DNA of 64,000 nt from Desulfovibrio intestinalis (GCF_014202345.1 NZ_JACHGO010000007.1:1-64000), one strand, 5' to 3'. Shown: positions 47,482-56,349, counted from the first letter of the stretch. Translations and numbers: made by a program. The notes: a model not told the origin generated them from the letters alone.

Positions 47482-48321
47482 ATGCCTGAAGCAACAACCT
47501 CCTCCTCTTTCACAGCAGCGCCAGCCACATCAAGCAATGCTGACGGGCATCCCCTTGCGGGACGCATCGCCGCTCCATCCTTTGTGATTCCCGCCAATGT
47601 CGCTCAAAATGCCCATTTTCTATCGGGCAAGGTGGACGAGGTAGGTCTGTGCCTTTTTGAAGCGCAAGGCTGCCTGGACTATGGCCCCGCAGATCTGCCA
47701 GACGCCCTTGCCCGCCTGCCCTTGCGCTGGCACGCCCATCTCCCTGTGGATCTGCCCTGGCCCGCGCGTCTGGCCGCAGACAATACGCATCCGGCCCGTG
47801 ATGCCGCCCGGCTGGCACTGGCTGTACTGGACAGGATCCGCACCCTTGTTCCGCACATGATCTTGCAGGCGGCTGTTCTGCATCCGCCAGAAGGATCTGC
47901 TGCTTTTCAGCGCCGTATGCTGACAGATTTTGCAAAGCACTGGCATGGGCAACAGCAGCCCGCACCGCCCCTTTTACTGGAAAATGTGGCACACAGCGAC
48001 GTTATTTGCTTGGGAGACGCTTTCCTCGCAGATCACGGCATGGGCCTTTGTCTGGACGTAGGACATCTCCTGGGCTATGGTCAATCTGCTCTGTTGCATT
48101 CCGCCCTGCCCAGTCAGGCCGCCATGTTGCATTGGAGCGCTCCGGGCAATAGTGACCAGCATCTGCCGCTTACGGCTCTTACGCCCGCGCAACACTGCAC
48201 TGCCCTGCGCCTTATGGCTGACGCGCCTCCTACCGCGACCCATATGGTGGAGATTTTCAACTGGGACGGCCTTGCGGCATCACTGCCCGTTTTGGCTGCC
48301 CTTGCCAACGAGTCACAGTAA
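47482..48321 (+). CDS. cbiR: CbiR-like cobamide-remodelling phosphodiesterase
   Basis: A TIM-barrel protein of the AP-endonuclease-2/xylose isomerase fold. The N-terminal PSFVIPANVAQNAHFLSGKV followed by DEVGLCLFE resembles CbiR, which cleaves the nucleotide loop of cobamides so the lower ligand can be exchanged. Putative metal residues occur in LLLENV, LCLDVGHLLGY, MLHWSAPG and MVEIFNWDG. About 279 residues. The ribosome site is weak and no cobalamin riboswitch is visible. It precedes the DHH gene by 77 bases. Identification is by pattern memory. Confidence 0.7.
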   Translation: MPEATTSSSFTAAPATSSNADGHPLAGRIAAPSFVIPANVAQNAHFLSGKVDEVGLCLFEAQGCLDYGPADLPDALARLPLRWHAHLPVDLPWPARLAADNTHPARDAARLALAVLDRIRTLVPHMILQAAVLHPPEGSAAFQRRMLTDFAKHWHGQQQPAPPLLLENVAHSDVICLGDAFLADHGMGLCLDVGHLLGYGQSALLHSALPSQAAMLHWSAPGNSDQHLPLTALTPAQHCTALRLMADAPPTATHMVEIFNWDGLAASLPVLAALANESQ

Positions 48322-48398
48322 TATGGGAGCCGGGCCGGAAAAACCCGGTCTGGAAATAAAAACGCGCTGTTGCGCAATCAGGGATCAGCCCCGGGAGG

Positions 48399-49484
48399 AT
48401 GACCACAGCAATGCTGCCCAATGCCGAACTTGTTGCCCACATGAAGGAGTGGCGACAGAATCTGGACAAGGATGACCGCTGGTGCATTCTCATCAACGCG
48501 GACCCTGACGCTCTGGCTTCGGCTATGGCCCTCAGGCGTATCATTTTGCCGCGCGTACACAATGCCGATATCGCCCGAGTCAATGAAGTGACCCGGCCCG
48601 ACAATCTGGCCATGATACGCTACCTGCGCATCCCCGTGCGCGCATGGCAACCCGAAAAGGCCGAACAATATACCCGTTTTGCCATGGTGGATTCGCAACC
48701 GCACCACCACAAGGCCTTTCAGGGCATTGCCTTTGACTGCATCATCGACCACCACCCCCTGCCGCCCAATGGGGGCTGCTTTATACCCTCTGCGCCGTCC
48801 CTTTGCGACATACGCCCGGGGCTTGGTGCAACTAGCACCATTATGACACGGTATTTTCAGGCGCTGCGCATGCGGCCCAGCCCCAGGCTGGCCACGGCCC
48901 TGCTGTACGGCATCCGCACGGATACCGCCGCCTTCGAGCGCTCCGGCGATGAAGACGACTTTCGCGCCTATCAATGGCTTTCGCGCCATGCAGACAACAG
49001 CCTGCTGCGCCGTATCATCCGCAGCGAGTATCTGCGTGAATGGCTGCCGCTGTTCTCACGCGCCTTCCGCAACCTTACAGACTGCCGCAGCAACGGAGCT
49101 TTTGCATGGCTCAACGAGGTCAACAGTGCCGACCTGCTGGTGGCTGTGGCCGACTTCTTCACGCGGGTGCACGACCTCAAGTGGATTGCAGTTGGCGGCA
49201 TTGTGGGCAAGACCGTCATTGTTATCTTTCGCGGTGACGGCGGAAGAGACATCGGACGTCTGGCCGATGCCTGTTTTTACGATGTGGGACAGGCCGGAGG
49301 CCACCGTAATCTGGGCCGGGCGGAATTTCCCCTTGAAGCCGTACCAGCCGATATGCGCCCCGGCGATTTTGTGCTCAAGCGGCTTGAAACCCGCAAACTG
49401 CGCCCTCAAAGCACGCCCAATGACACCGCGCCAGCTCAGGGGCAACCGGCCGCCAAGGCCAAACCAGAAAGTAATGGCAAGTAA
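48399..49484 (+). CDS. DHH-family phosphoesterase
   Basis: A RecJ/NrnA-like phosphoesterase. The DHH motif is IIDHHPLPP; ILINADPDALASAMAL and FAMVDSQP carry further metal Asp residues, and ATSTIMTRYF is the following helix. The C-terminal DHHA1 portion includes VGGIVGKTVIVIFRGDGGRD. It may degrade short RNAs or a nucleotide signal; the substrate is not evident. GGAGG abuts the ATG at 48399, so ATG 48411 is an alternative start. About 361 residues with a low-complexity tail. Confidence 0.82.
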   Translation: MTTAMLPNAELVAHMKEWRQNLDKDDRWCILINADPDALASAMALRRIILPRVHNADIARVNEVTRPDNLAMIRYLRIPVRAWQPEKAEQYTRFAMVDSQPHHHKAFQGIAFDCIIDHHPLPPNGGCFIPSAPSLCDIRPGLGATSTIMTRYFQALRMRPSPRLATALLYGIRTDTAAFERSGDEDDFRAYQWLSRHADNSLLRRIIRSEYLREWLPLFSRAFRNLTDCRSNGAFAWLNEVNSADLLVAVADFFTRVHDLKWIAVGGIVGKTVIVIFRGDGGRDIGRLADACFYDVGQAGGHRNLGRAEFPLEAVPADMRPGDFVLKRLETRKLRPQSTPNDTAPAQGQPAAKAKPESNGK

Positions 49485-49529
49485 AAACAACTTATTACAA
49501 AAAAAACAGCACAACTTTTCAATAATTTC

Positions 49530-49559
49530 TTGACAGCGCCCCGTTAACAAGCGTAATTC
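49530..49559 (+). promoter_or_regulatory. promoter of the aromatic amino acid operon
   Basis: A perfect TTGACA (49530-49535), 18 bases, TAATTC (49554-49559). It would start transcription near 49566, leaving about 25 bases before the leader peptide. Confidence 0.6.
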
Positions 49560-49591
49560 TTCTCTTGAAGTTTTTAATAAGGATTTTTGTG

Positions 49592-49696
49592 ATGCAGCGC
49601 ATTTCTTCCAACCACACCTCCGCTTACGCCGCTAGCTTTTATAGCTGGTATTTTTTTGCGTACTTTATGGATGCCTGTGGTCGGGAGCTTCGCTGA
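49592..49696 (+). CDS. aromatic operon leader peptide
   Basis: A 34-residue frame too short for routine annotation. It starts at ATG 49592 after AAGGA (8-base spacing) and ends at TGA 49694-49696. Codons 16-25 read FYSWYFFAYF: eight aromatic residues in ten, with Phe, Tyr and Trp all represented, and Tyr12 just before. The stop lies 24 bases ahead of a terminator hairpin. Position, composition and folding all fit a ribosome-stalling leader that senses Phe, Tyr and Trp charging. I know of no named symbol for it. Confidence 0.88.
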   Translation: MQRISSNHTSAYAASFYSWYFFAYFMDACGRELR

Positions 49697-49757
49697 CGCG
49701 AAAAGAAAGTTAGCAAGTTCAAAGGGCCGCAGGCAAACCGCCGGCGGCCCTTTTCTT
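49672..49757 (+). promoter_or_regulatory. attenuator: terminator and competing antiterminator of the aromatic operon
   Basis: Terminator: AAAGGGCCGC (49721-49730) with GCGGCCCTTT (49744-49753), then TCTT. Antiterminator: TGCCTGTGGTC (49672-49682) can pair over 11 bp (two G-U) with GGCCGCAGGCA (49725-49735), which removes the terminator's left arm. A ribosome stalled on the aromatic codons leaves 49672-49682 free; one reaching the stop covers it. A possible earlier pairing is GCTAGCTTT (49631-49639) with AAAGTTAGC (49706-49714), 9 bp with one G-U. Confidence 0.82.
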
Positions 49758-49860
49758 GTATGGGCAGCCGGCCCAAAAGTTAGCCGCCGAGCGGTCCATG
49801 GCGACAGGCAGTATGTAATTGATCTGCAATACGCAGCACAGCAACTGAAAGGAGCAAGCC

Positions 49861-50658
49861 ATGTACCTTGGCAAAAAAGTCCGTCTGGAACGCATTATCA
49901 ATCGTGAGAACGGGCGCACCATTATTGTACCTATGGATCACGGCGTTACCATCGGCGCTGTCGACGGTCTTGTAGACATGCGCGAAGCCGTCAACGACAT
50001 GGCCACAGGCGGCGCGGATGCCGTGCTCATGCACAAGGGCCTTGTTCGCTGCTCCCACCGCAGCGCCGGCAAGGACATCGGCCTAATCGTTCATCTTTCC
50101 GCCTCCACAGCCTTGACGCCCAACGGCAATACCAAAACACTGGTGGGCACGGTAGAAGAAGGCATCAAACACGGCGCAGACTGCGTTTCTGTTCACGTCA
50201 ATCTTGGCGACCCCAACGAGCGCCTCATGCTGGCCGACCTGGGCCGGGTGGCCGAAGCTTGCGACAACTGGCATATTCCCCTGTTGGCCATGATGTACGC
50301 CCGTGGCCCGCAGATCAAAAACGGCTTTGATAAAGATGTGGTGGCCCACTGTGCCCGCGTAGGCGTGGAACTGGGCGCAGACATCGTCAAAGTTCCTTAC
50401 ACAGGCGATGTAGACAGCTTCTCTGAAGTGGTTTCCTCCTGCTGCGTACCCGTGGTTATCGCTGGTGGCGAACGTATGGAATCCACCCGCCAGATCCTCC
50501 AGATGGTTGCTGACTCCGTCAAAGCGGGCGGTGCGGGCATTTCCGTGGGCCGCAACGTGTTCCAGCATCCCAACCGTGTTGCCCTGGTCAAGGCGCTTCG
50601 TGCCATCGTGCACGAAAATGCTTCCGTCAGTCAGGCCATGACCATTGTGGGGGAATAA
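49861..50658 (+). CDS. 2-amino-3,7-dideoxy-D-threo-hept-6-ulosonate synthase (AroA'-type)
   Basis: First enzyme of the archaeal-type route to dehydroquinate, which condenses a deoxy-ketohexose phosphate with aspartate semialdehyde. It belongs to the DhnA/class I aldolase family; IIVPMDHGVTIG, GADAVLMHKG, LLAMMYARGP, GADIVKVPYTGD and VVIAGGERM are conserved, with the Schiff-base Lys in IVKVPY. About 265 residues. It is the first structural gene after the attenuator. Ribosome site GGAG. Desulfovibrio vulgaris is known to use this route. Confidence 0.9.
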   Translation: MYLGKKVRLERIINRENGRTIIVPMDHGVTIGAVDGLVDMREAVNDMATGGADAVLMHKGLVRCSHRSAGKDIGLIVHLSASTALTPNGNTKTLVGTVEEGIKHGADCVSVHVNLGDPNERLMLADLGRVAEACDNWHIPLLAMMYARGPQIKNGFDKDVVAHCARVGVELGADIVKVPYTGDVDSFSEVVSSCCVPVVIAGGERMESTRQILQMVADSVKAGGAGISVGRNVFQHPNRVALVKALRAIVHENASVSQAMTIVGE

Positions 50659-50660
50659 AC

Positions 50661-51644
50661 ATGTCGCGCATTTACTTCAACTGCATGCCCTTCGATAAGG
50701 AAGACGTAACTCTGGCTCTTGAGTCTGGCGTGGACGGCGTTATTGTTCCCGCCGCACAGGTTGAGCATGTGGCTGGTCTTTCGCGCTGCGCCGTGTGGGC
50801 CGCTGAAGAAACGCCCCTGGCCGAGCTTAATGCCAAGGCTGATGAAGAAGCCGTACTGCAAAGGCTGCTTGCCGGAGAGCGCGTGGTGCTGGCTCGCGGC
50901 TGGGAGGTAATACCTGTAGAAAACCTTCTGGCCCAGAGCGACAGTGTGCTGGCTGAGGCTGGCACTCTGGACGAGGCCCGCCTTGCCGCAGGAATTTTGG
51001 AACGCGGTGTGGCGGGCATTGTTGTATCTAGAGAGGGCATCTCAGACCTCAAGGACATCGTAGCCCAGTGCAAGAGGATTCTTCCCCGCGAAGAACTGCT
51101 GCCCGGCGTGGTCACCCGCGTGGAACCAGTGGGCCTGGGGCATCGCGTATGCGCCGACACCCTTTCGCTGCTGCGCAAGGGCCAGGGCATGCTGGTGGGC
51201 AATTCCAGCGCGTTCACCTTCCTTGTGCATGCAGAAACCGAGCGCAATGAATATGTGGCAGCACGCCCCTTCAGGGTCAATGCCGGGGCCGTGCATGCCT
51301 ATGTACGCCTGCCTGAAGACCAGACCACCTACCTTGGCGAATTCAAGGCCGGACAGGAAGTGCTTATTGTGGACTACACCGGCGAAACCAGCGTGGCCAC
51401 CCTTGGCAGGGTCAAAATTGAAGTTCGGCCCATGCTGCTGGTGGAAGCCCAGGTGCAGACCGAAGACGGCGTAAAAACCGGAGCTGTTTTTCTGCAAAAC
51501 GCAGAGACCATCCGCCTGACTACGCCCGAGGGAGAAGCCATAAGCGTTGTGAGCCTCAAAGTCGGCGACCGCGTTCTTTGCCGCCTGGATGAAGCAGGCC
51601 GCCATTTCGGCATGCGCGTGCGCGAAGACATCCGGGAGGTATAG
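50661..51644 (+). CDS. 3-dehydroquinate synthase II (AroB'-type)
   Basis: NAD-dependent oxidative deamination and cyclisation of the ADH product to 3-dehydroquinate. The segments GILERGVAGIVVS, ETERNEYVAARPFRVNAGAV and YLGEFKAGQEVLIVDYTGET match the archaeal DHQ synthase II family, not the common AroB. About 327 residues. It starts two bases after the previous stop. Confidence 0.92.
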   Translation: MSRIYFNCMPFDKEDVTLALESGVDGVIVPAAQVEHVAGLSRCAVWAAEETPLAELNAKADEEAVLQRLLAGERVVLARGWEVIPVENLLAQSDSVLAEAGTLDEARLAAGILERGVAGIVVSREGISDLKDIVAQCKRILPREELLPGVVTRVEPVGLGHRVCADTLSLLRKGQGMLVGNSSAFTFLVHAETERNEYVAARPFRVNAGAVHAYVRLPEDQTTYLGEFKAGQEVLIVDYTGETSVATLGRVKIEVRPMLLVEAQVQTEDGVKTGAVFLQNAETIRLTTPEGEAISVVSLKVGDRVLCRLDEAGRHFGMRVREDIREV

Positions 51645-51645
51645 T

Positions 51646-52875
51646 ATGGACGGCAGCAACAGCCACTGGCCCGGTTCCGCCCCTCTGCCGGGGGCGGAAG
51701 AACAGACCCACAATGCTGACGAGCGTCTTTCGGCCATCCGCACTGAAATCGACTCTGTCGATCAGGAACTGCTGGATCTTTTCAACCGCCGTGCTTCGCT
51801 CAGCCGAGAGGTGGGACACATCAAGGCCGATGTGCCGGGCATCATCTTCAAGCCCGTGCGTGAAAAGGAAGTGCTGGACAGCCTGGCCGCCCGCAATCCC
51901 GGCCCTTTGCCAGAGGATCATCTGCGGGCCATCTGGCGCGAGATATTTTCTTCGTCACGCGCCCTGCAACGCCCGCAAAACGTCGCCTACCTTGGACCGG
52001 AAGGCACATTTTCCTACTTTGCCGGGGTGGAATATCTGGGGCATGCGGCCACTTTTCACCCCTGTAACGATCTGGTGCAGGTGTTTGAAGAAGTGTCTTC
52101 GGGGCGTTGCGAACTGGGGGTTGTTCCTCTGGAAAACTCTCTGCAAGGAACCGTTGGCGTCAGCTTTGACCTTTTTCTCAAGCACGATGTTTTTATTCAG
52201 GCAGAGCTTTTTTCGCGTATTTCTCACTGCCTTTTGAGCAATGTGCCTTCCCTGGCCGCCGTGCGCACCGTGTATTCGCACCCCCAGCCTCTGGCCCAGT
52301 GTGGCGGCTGGCTGCGCACCCATTTGCCCAATGCGGGACTGGTGCCGGTAGAATCTACCGCCGCTGCCGCCCAACGGGCCGCGCAGGGGCCAGACCAGGG
52401 ACATACCGCCGCCATCGGCCACGGCAAGCTGGCCGATCTTATGGGCCTTGGCATTCTTGCCAGCCGCATTGAGGACGAGCCCGGCAACTGGACGCGCTTT
52501 GTCATCATCGGCCCCAAGGTCAGCGGCGGGCAGGGCGGCAACAAGGTGCAGAATCCCCAGCCCGGCCATACCGGGGCAGACAAAACATCGCTGCTTTTCA
52601 CCCTGCCCGACAAAGCAGGAGCGCTTTCGCATGTGCTGGATCTGCTGGCGACGCACGGCATAAACATGCGCAAGCTGGAATCGCGCCCCCTGCGCGGCCA
52701 GTGCTGGAAGTATGTTTTCTTTGCCGATGTGGAAAGTGACCTCGAAGATCCCCGCTATGCCGATTTGCTGACAGCTCTGCACGAGACCTGTACCAGTTTT
52801 CGCATTTTGGGCAGCTACCCTATGGGGCCGCAGCTGGACCGCCTTGACCTTCACACGGATGAATCGGAGCAGTAA
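51646..52875 (+). CDS. pheA: bifunctional chorismate mutase/prephenate dehydratase
   Basis: Converts chorismate to prephenate and then phenylpyruvate. An N-terminal AroQ-type mutase (LSAIRTEIDSVDQELLDLFN, with RASLSREVGHIK) precedes a dehydratase domain (VAYLGPEGTFSYFA, GVVPLENSLQGTVG, NWTRFVIIG) and an ACT domain for Phe feedback (SLLFTLPDKAGALSHVLDLL, with the ESRP motif in KLESRPLRG). About 409 residues. GGGAGG precedes ATG 51646. Confidence 0.95.
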   Translation: MDGSNSHWPGSAPLPGAEEQTHNADERLSAIRTEIDSVDQELLDLFNRRASLSREVGHIKADVPGIIFKPVREKEVLDSLAARNPGPLPEDHLRAIWREIFSSSRALQRPQNVAYLGPEGTFSYFAGVEYLGHAATFHPCNDLVQVFEEVSSGRCELGVVPLENSLQGTVGVSFDLFLKHDVFIQAELFSRISHCLLSNVPSLAAVRTVYSHPQPLAQCGGWLRTHLPNAGLVPVESTAAAAQRAAQGPDQGHTAAIGHGKLADLMGLGILASRIEDEPGNWTRFVIIGPKVSGGQGGNKVQNPQPGHTGADKTSLLFTLPDKAGALSHVLDLLATHGINMRKLESRPLRGQCWKYVFFADVESDLEDPRYADLLTALHETCTSFRILGSYPMGPQLDRLDLHTDESEQ

Positions 52876-52880
52876 GAATC

Positions 52881-54335
52881 ATGAGCCAGACCAAGGACAC
52901 CGTGGCAGTCGCCAACAATGTGAGCGCTACAGGCGCAGTGGAAACTGTGGCAGTTACCGCCCCGGCTTCAAAGTCGGTTTCGCACCGCTATCTTATGGGC
53001 GCAGCCCTGGCCCACGGCACATCCATTGTGCGCCACACGCTTGAAAGCCGCGACCTGGAACGCACCCGTGCCATCCTTTGCGCGGCAGGCGCAACAATGG
53101 AAGAACTGCCCGAAAGCACCGCCTCTTCCGGGGCGTGGCGCGTTACGGGCATGAACGGCAGGCCTTCGGGCGGCACCGCCGCAGCACCCCTCTCCTGTGA
53201 CGTGGAGGAATCGGGCACCACCTGCCGCCTGCTTACGGCAGTACTGGCCGCCGGGCACGGGGTGTTTCGCATCCACGGCGCAGGGCGCATGCACGAGCGG
53301 CCCATTGCCGAGCTGACCAACGCTCTGGCCACACTGGGAACAAAAACCGCCTTTGAAGAAAAGCCGGACTGTCCGCCCTGTGTCATCACCGCCGACGGCC
53401 TTGACCCAGCGCTATGCAACGGCATGGTGGAACTGGGCATGGATATATCCAGCCAGTATTTTTCAGGCCTGCTGCTGGCCGCGCCTATGGGGCCAGCCCC
53501 CCTGACCCTCTCTCTGGGCGGGCAAAAGGCCGTGTCCTGGCCCTATGTTGGCCTGACGCTGCAATGCCTTACAGACTACGGCATCAAGTTTGAAGTGCAC
53601 ACCCGCCAGACCCCCGAGGCCCAGTGGAGCACACTGCCCGACGGCGCATGGCGTCAGCTTGCCGAGGCCCGGCCCGGCTGTTTGCGCGTCACCGTGCATC
53701 CCGGCCACTACCGCGCCGGAGAATACACGGTGGAAGGCGACTGGTCGGGCGCGTCCTACCTGCTGGCCGCTGGCGCTTTGGGCCGCCGCCCTGTACGTGT
53801 GGAGGGTCTGCGCGCCGACTCCCTGCAAGGCGACCGCGCCATGCTGGAAATTTTGCAAAAAATGGGAGCACAGGTACGCGTGGAGCCGCAGGCAGTCACG
53901 GTGTCTCCCTCCCGTCTGCACGGCGTGGAACTGGACATGGGGCACTGCCCCGACCTTGTGCCCACGGTAGCCATGCTGGCGGCCTTTGCCCAGGGTTCCA
54001 CGCGCATCCGCAATGTGGCCCACCTGCGCCACAAGGAATCTGACCGCATCAAGGCTCCGGCCATAGAACTTGCCAAAACTGGCGTTATTGTGGACGAACT
54101 TTCAGACGGCATGCTCATCAACGGTCTTGGCGGGCGCAACAATGGCAAGCCCAACCATCCCGTACTGCCGGAAGGGCAAAACCTGTCGTCCCACAACGAC
54201 CACCGTATCGCTATGTCGCTGGCTCTGCTGGACTTGTGCCAGCCCGAAGCCACAGTGCGTTCCCGGCTGGACGATCCCTCTGTGGTCAGCAAGTCATTTC
54301 CGCAGTTCTGGAATATATGGGAGAAGCTGGCATGA
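52881..54335 (+). CDS. aroA: 3-phosphoshikimate 1-carboxyvinyltransferase (EPSP synthase)
   Basis: Penultimate step to chorismate. Family patterns are APASKSVSHRYLMGAAL, EESGTTCRLLTAVLA, LGMDISSQYFSGLLLAAP, VEGDWSGASYLLAAGAL, LRHKESDRIKA and NDHRIAMSLALL. About 484 residues, with insertions such as a segment around residues 80-100. The place of the usual GNAGTA loop is taken by ESGTT, a divergent form. The stop overlaps the tyrA start (ATGA). Confidence 0.95.
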   Translation: MSQTKDTVAVANNVSATGAVETVAVTAPASKSVSHRYLMGAALAHGTSIVRHTLESRDLERTRAILCAAGATMEELPESTASSGAWRVTGMNGRPSGGTAAAPLSCDVEESGTTCRLLTAVLAAGHGVFRIHGAGRMHERPIAELTNALATLGTKTAFEEKPDCPPCVITADGLDPALCNGMVELGMDISSQYFSGLLLAAPMGPAPLTLSLGGQKAVSWPYVGLTLQCLTDYGIKFEVHTRQTPEAQWSTLPDGAWRQLAEARPGCLRVTVHPGHYRAGEYTVEGDWSGASYLLAAGALGRRPVRVEGLRADSLQGDRAMLEILQKMGAQVRVEPQAVTVSPSRLHGVELDMGHCPDLVPTVAMLAAFAQGSTRIRNVAHLRHKESDRIKAPAIELAKTGVIVDELSDGMLINGLGGRNNGKPNHPVLPEGQNLSSHNDHRIAMSLALLDLCQPEATVRSRLDDPSVVSKSFPQFWNIWEKLA

Positions 54336-55231
54336 CAGGCCAAACTGACCCAACCCAAAAAGCGGAGGAGCCTACAGCCCATAACGCGGTGAGTCAGGCA
54401 GAAACGGCGGATCAGGCCGCTCGCCAGAATCCGGCTCCGTCCACCCTCCGCAGCGCGCGGGGCAAAACAGTTATTGTGGGTTCGCAGGGACGCATGGGGG
54501 CCATGCTTGTCAAACGCGCCTCCGCTGCGGGTCTTGTGGTGGAGGGTGTGGATGTGCCCCTCACGCCGGAAAAACTGGCAAAGGCCTGCGCCGAAGCACA
54601 CATGGCCATCATTTGCGTGCCAGCCGCCGTATTTGACGATGTGACCACTGCCGTCTGCCCTCATTTGCCGCCCACTGCAGTGCTGGTAGACATCACTTCG
54701 GTGAAGGAACAACCCCTGCGCCAGATGGAACGTATCTGGCCCGGCCCGGTGGTAGGCACACATCCTCTTTTCGGCCCAAGCCCCGAACCCGAAGCAGACC
54801 TGCCTGTGGCCATCACGCCCGGCCATCATACGGCGCAGGACCATCTGGCCCTGGTCGAAAACTTTTTTGCCGACCTTGGCTGCCGCACATTCCTGACCAC
54901 GGCGGAAAAGCATGATCAGGCTATGGCGCGCATTCAGAACATGAACTTTATCACCAATCTTGCGTATTTTGCCCTGCTGGCAGGCCAGGACGACCTGTTG
55001 CCCTTTCTTACACCGTCTTTCCGGCGGCGGCAGAATTCGGCCCGCAAAATGCTCACAGAGGACGCCCGCCTCTTCGCCGGGTTGTTTGAGGCTAACGCCC
55101 ACAGCCATGAAGCCGTGCGTCAGTTCCGGCAAATGCTCAACCTGGCCGCAGCGGGTGATATTGATCTGCTGTGTGAACGGGCTGGCTGGTGGTGGCCGGA
55201 AGAGGTCGCCACAGGCGAAGAAAAACAGTAA
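54332..55231 (+). CDS. tyrA: prephenate dehydrogenase family protein
   Basis: NAD(P)-dependent oxidation of prephenate toward tyrosine. The Rossmann motif is VIVGSQGRMGAMLVKRASAA, with VDITSVKE and VGTHPLFGPSP further on. The N-terminal ~40 residues are a variable tail. About 299 residues. The start at 54332 overlaps the aroA stop, so translation is coupled. It is the last gene of the operon here; a terminator follows. Confidence 0.92.
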   Translation: MTGQTDPTQKAEEPTAHNAVSQAETADQAARQNPAPSTLRSARGKTVIVGSQGRMGAMLVKRASAAGLVVEGVDVPLTPEKLAKACAEAHMAIICVPAAVFDDVTTAVCPHLPPTAVLVDITSVKEQPLRQMERIWPGPVVGTHPLFGPSPEPEADLPVAITPGHHTAQDHLALVENFFADLGCRTFLTTAEKHDQAMARIQNMNFITNLAYFALLAGQDDLLPFLTPSFRRRQNSARKMLTEDARLFAGLFEANAHSHEAVRQFRQMLNLAAAGDIDLLCERAGWWWPEEVATGEEKQ

Positions 55232-55258
55232 AGCAAACTGCTGCTTATGGAATATTTT

Positions 55259-55296
55259 GAGGCGTGGTTTTTTATAAATCCGCGCCTCTCGTTTTT
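55259..55296 (+). terminator. intrinsic terminator of the aromatic operon
   Basis: GAGGCGTGG (55259-55267) pairs with CCGCGCCTC (55280-55288; one G-U), followed by TCGTTTTT. Confidence 0.82.
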
Positions 55297-55365
55297 ACCT
55301 GCGCAATGGCAATCAATAAGCTAACGCGAATCGCCGGGAAAGAAGGACGTTATTTTTGCATGGGA

Positions 55366-56287
55366 TATTAATGCCCTGCGGGTACGATGGCTTTTCTTCT
55401 CTTTAGTTCTGCCGCACGCCGCGCAGGCGGCCCAAATAACAGAATCTGAAAAGCCTCCGTGCCCGCAGGGCACAACACATTTCTCCCAAAGACCAACCCC
55501 CAACTTTTGCGACAACCAAGCCCCAAGAGCCCATATCCCTCAAAAACTGGCACACAACGCGAAAGCGCTCGATGGCATTGCGCGGCGCGCAGGGAGATCA
55601 CCCGACCAAGGGGAGGGAAGCTCCCGCAGCAATAGCCGCGCAGCCCTCGCGAAATGGTGGAATTGGGAAAGCCCTTGAAGGCTCACCCGTGGAAATAAAG
55701 ATATATGGAAAACCCAGCGGGGTCGTCCGGGGGGAGTGCAGAGGGGGCCTCGGAGGGGCGGCAGCCCCTAACAGGCCCCCTCGCCGCCCGCTGCGAAAGC
55801 GGCCCAAACAGCATAGACAAAGAAGCCTCAGTGCCCGCAGGGCATATCCTTCCCCGCAAAAGCAGTTTTATTCTTCCTCACCCGCTTGCCGGATAACCCC
55901 GCCCCACAAGCACAACGCTCTCCTTTCAAAGACCAAATTCTGAATTCTCACGATTACCCCCCAAGCGTCCAGACTACCCCAAAACTGACACGCCACGCGA
56001 AAGACCACGATGGCATTGCGCGGCGCGCAGGGAGATCACCCGACCAAGGGGAGGGAAGCTCCCGCAGCAATAGCCGCACAACCCTCGCAAAATTATGGAA
56101 TTGGGAAAGCCCTTGAAGGCTCACGCGTAGAAATGGAGATATATGGAAAACCCAGCGGGGTCGTCCGGGGGGAGTGCAGAGGGGGCCTCGGAGGGGCGGC
56201 AGCCCCTAACAGGTCCCCTCGCCGCCCGCTGCGAAAGCGGCCCAAACAAAAGGAACGGGAAAGCCTCAGTGCCCGCAGGGCACGACT
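55366..56287 (+). repeat. repeat family A: fold-back fragment and two near-full tandem copies
   Basis: Fragment at 55366-55475 combines an inverted right end (GCCCTGCGGGTACGATGG) with a direct right end (CCTCCGTGCCCGCAGGGCAC). Near-full copies lie at 55560-55850 and 55995-56287; they are nearly identical in their cores, differing at scattered positions. Both carry an open frame of ~100 codons beginning MALRGAQGD, but the 15640 copy has an early stop and the copy at 14990 shifts frame. No ribosome site precedes the ATG. Confidence 0.8.
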
Positions 56288-56349
56288 CACTTCTCTCAAA
56301 GACCAGACCAAAACTTTGGCAGCAAGCAAACCCTAAACTACCTACCCCC

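Noticed and set aside
55572-56336. Open frames of about 100-120 codons inside repeat A (starting MALRGAQGD)
   Set aside because: The frame is broken by a stop in the 15640 copy and shifted in others, and no ribosome site precedes it. Treated as repeat, not gene.
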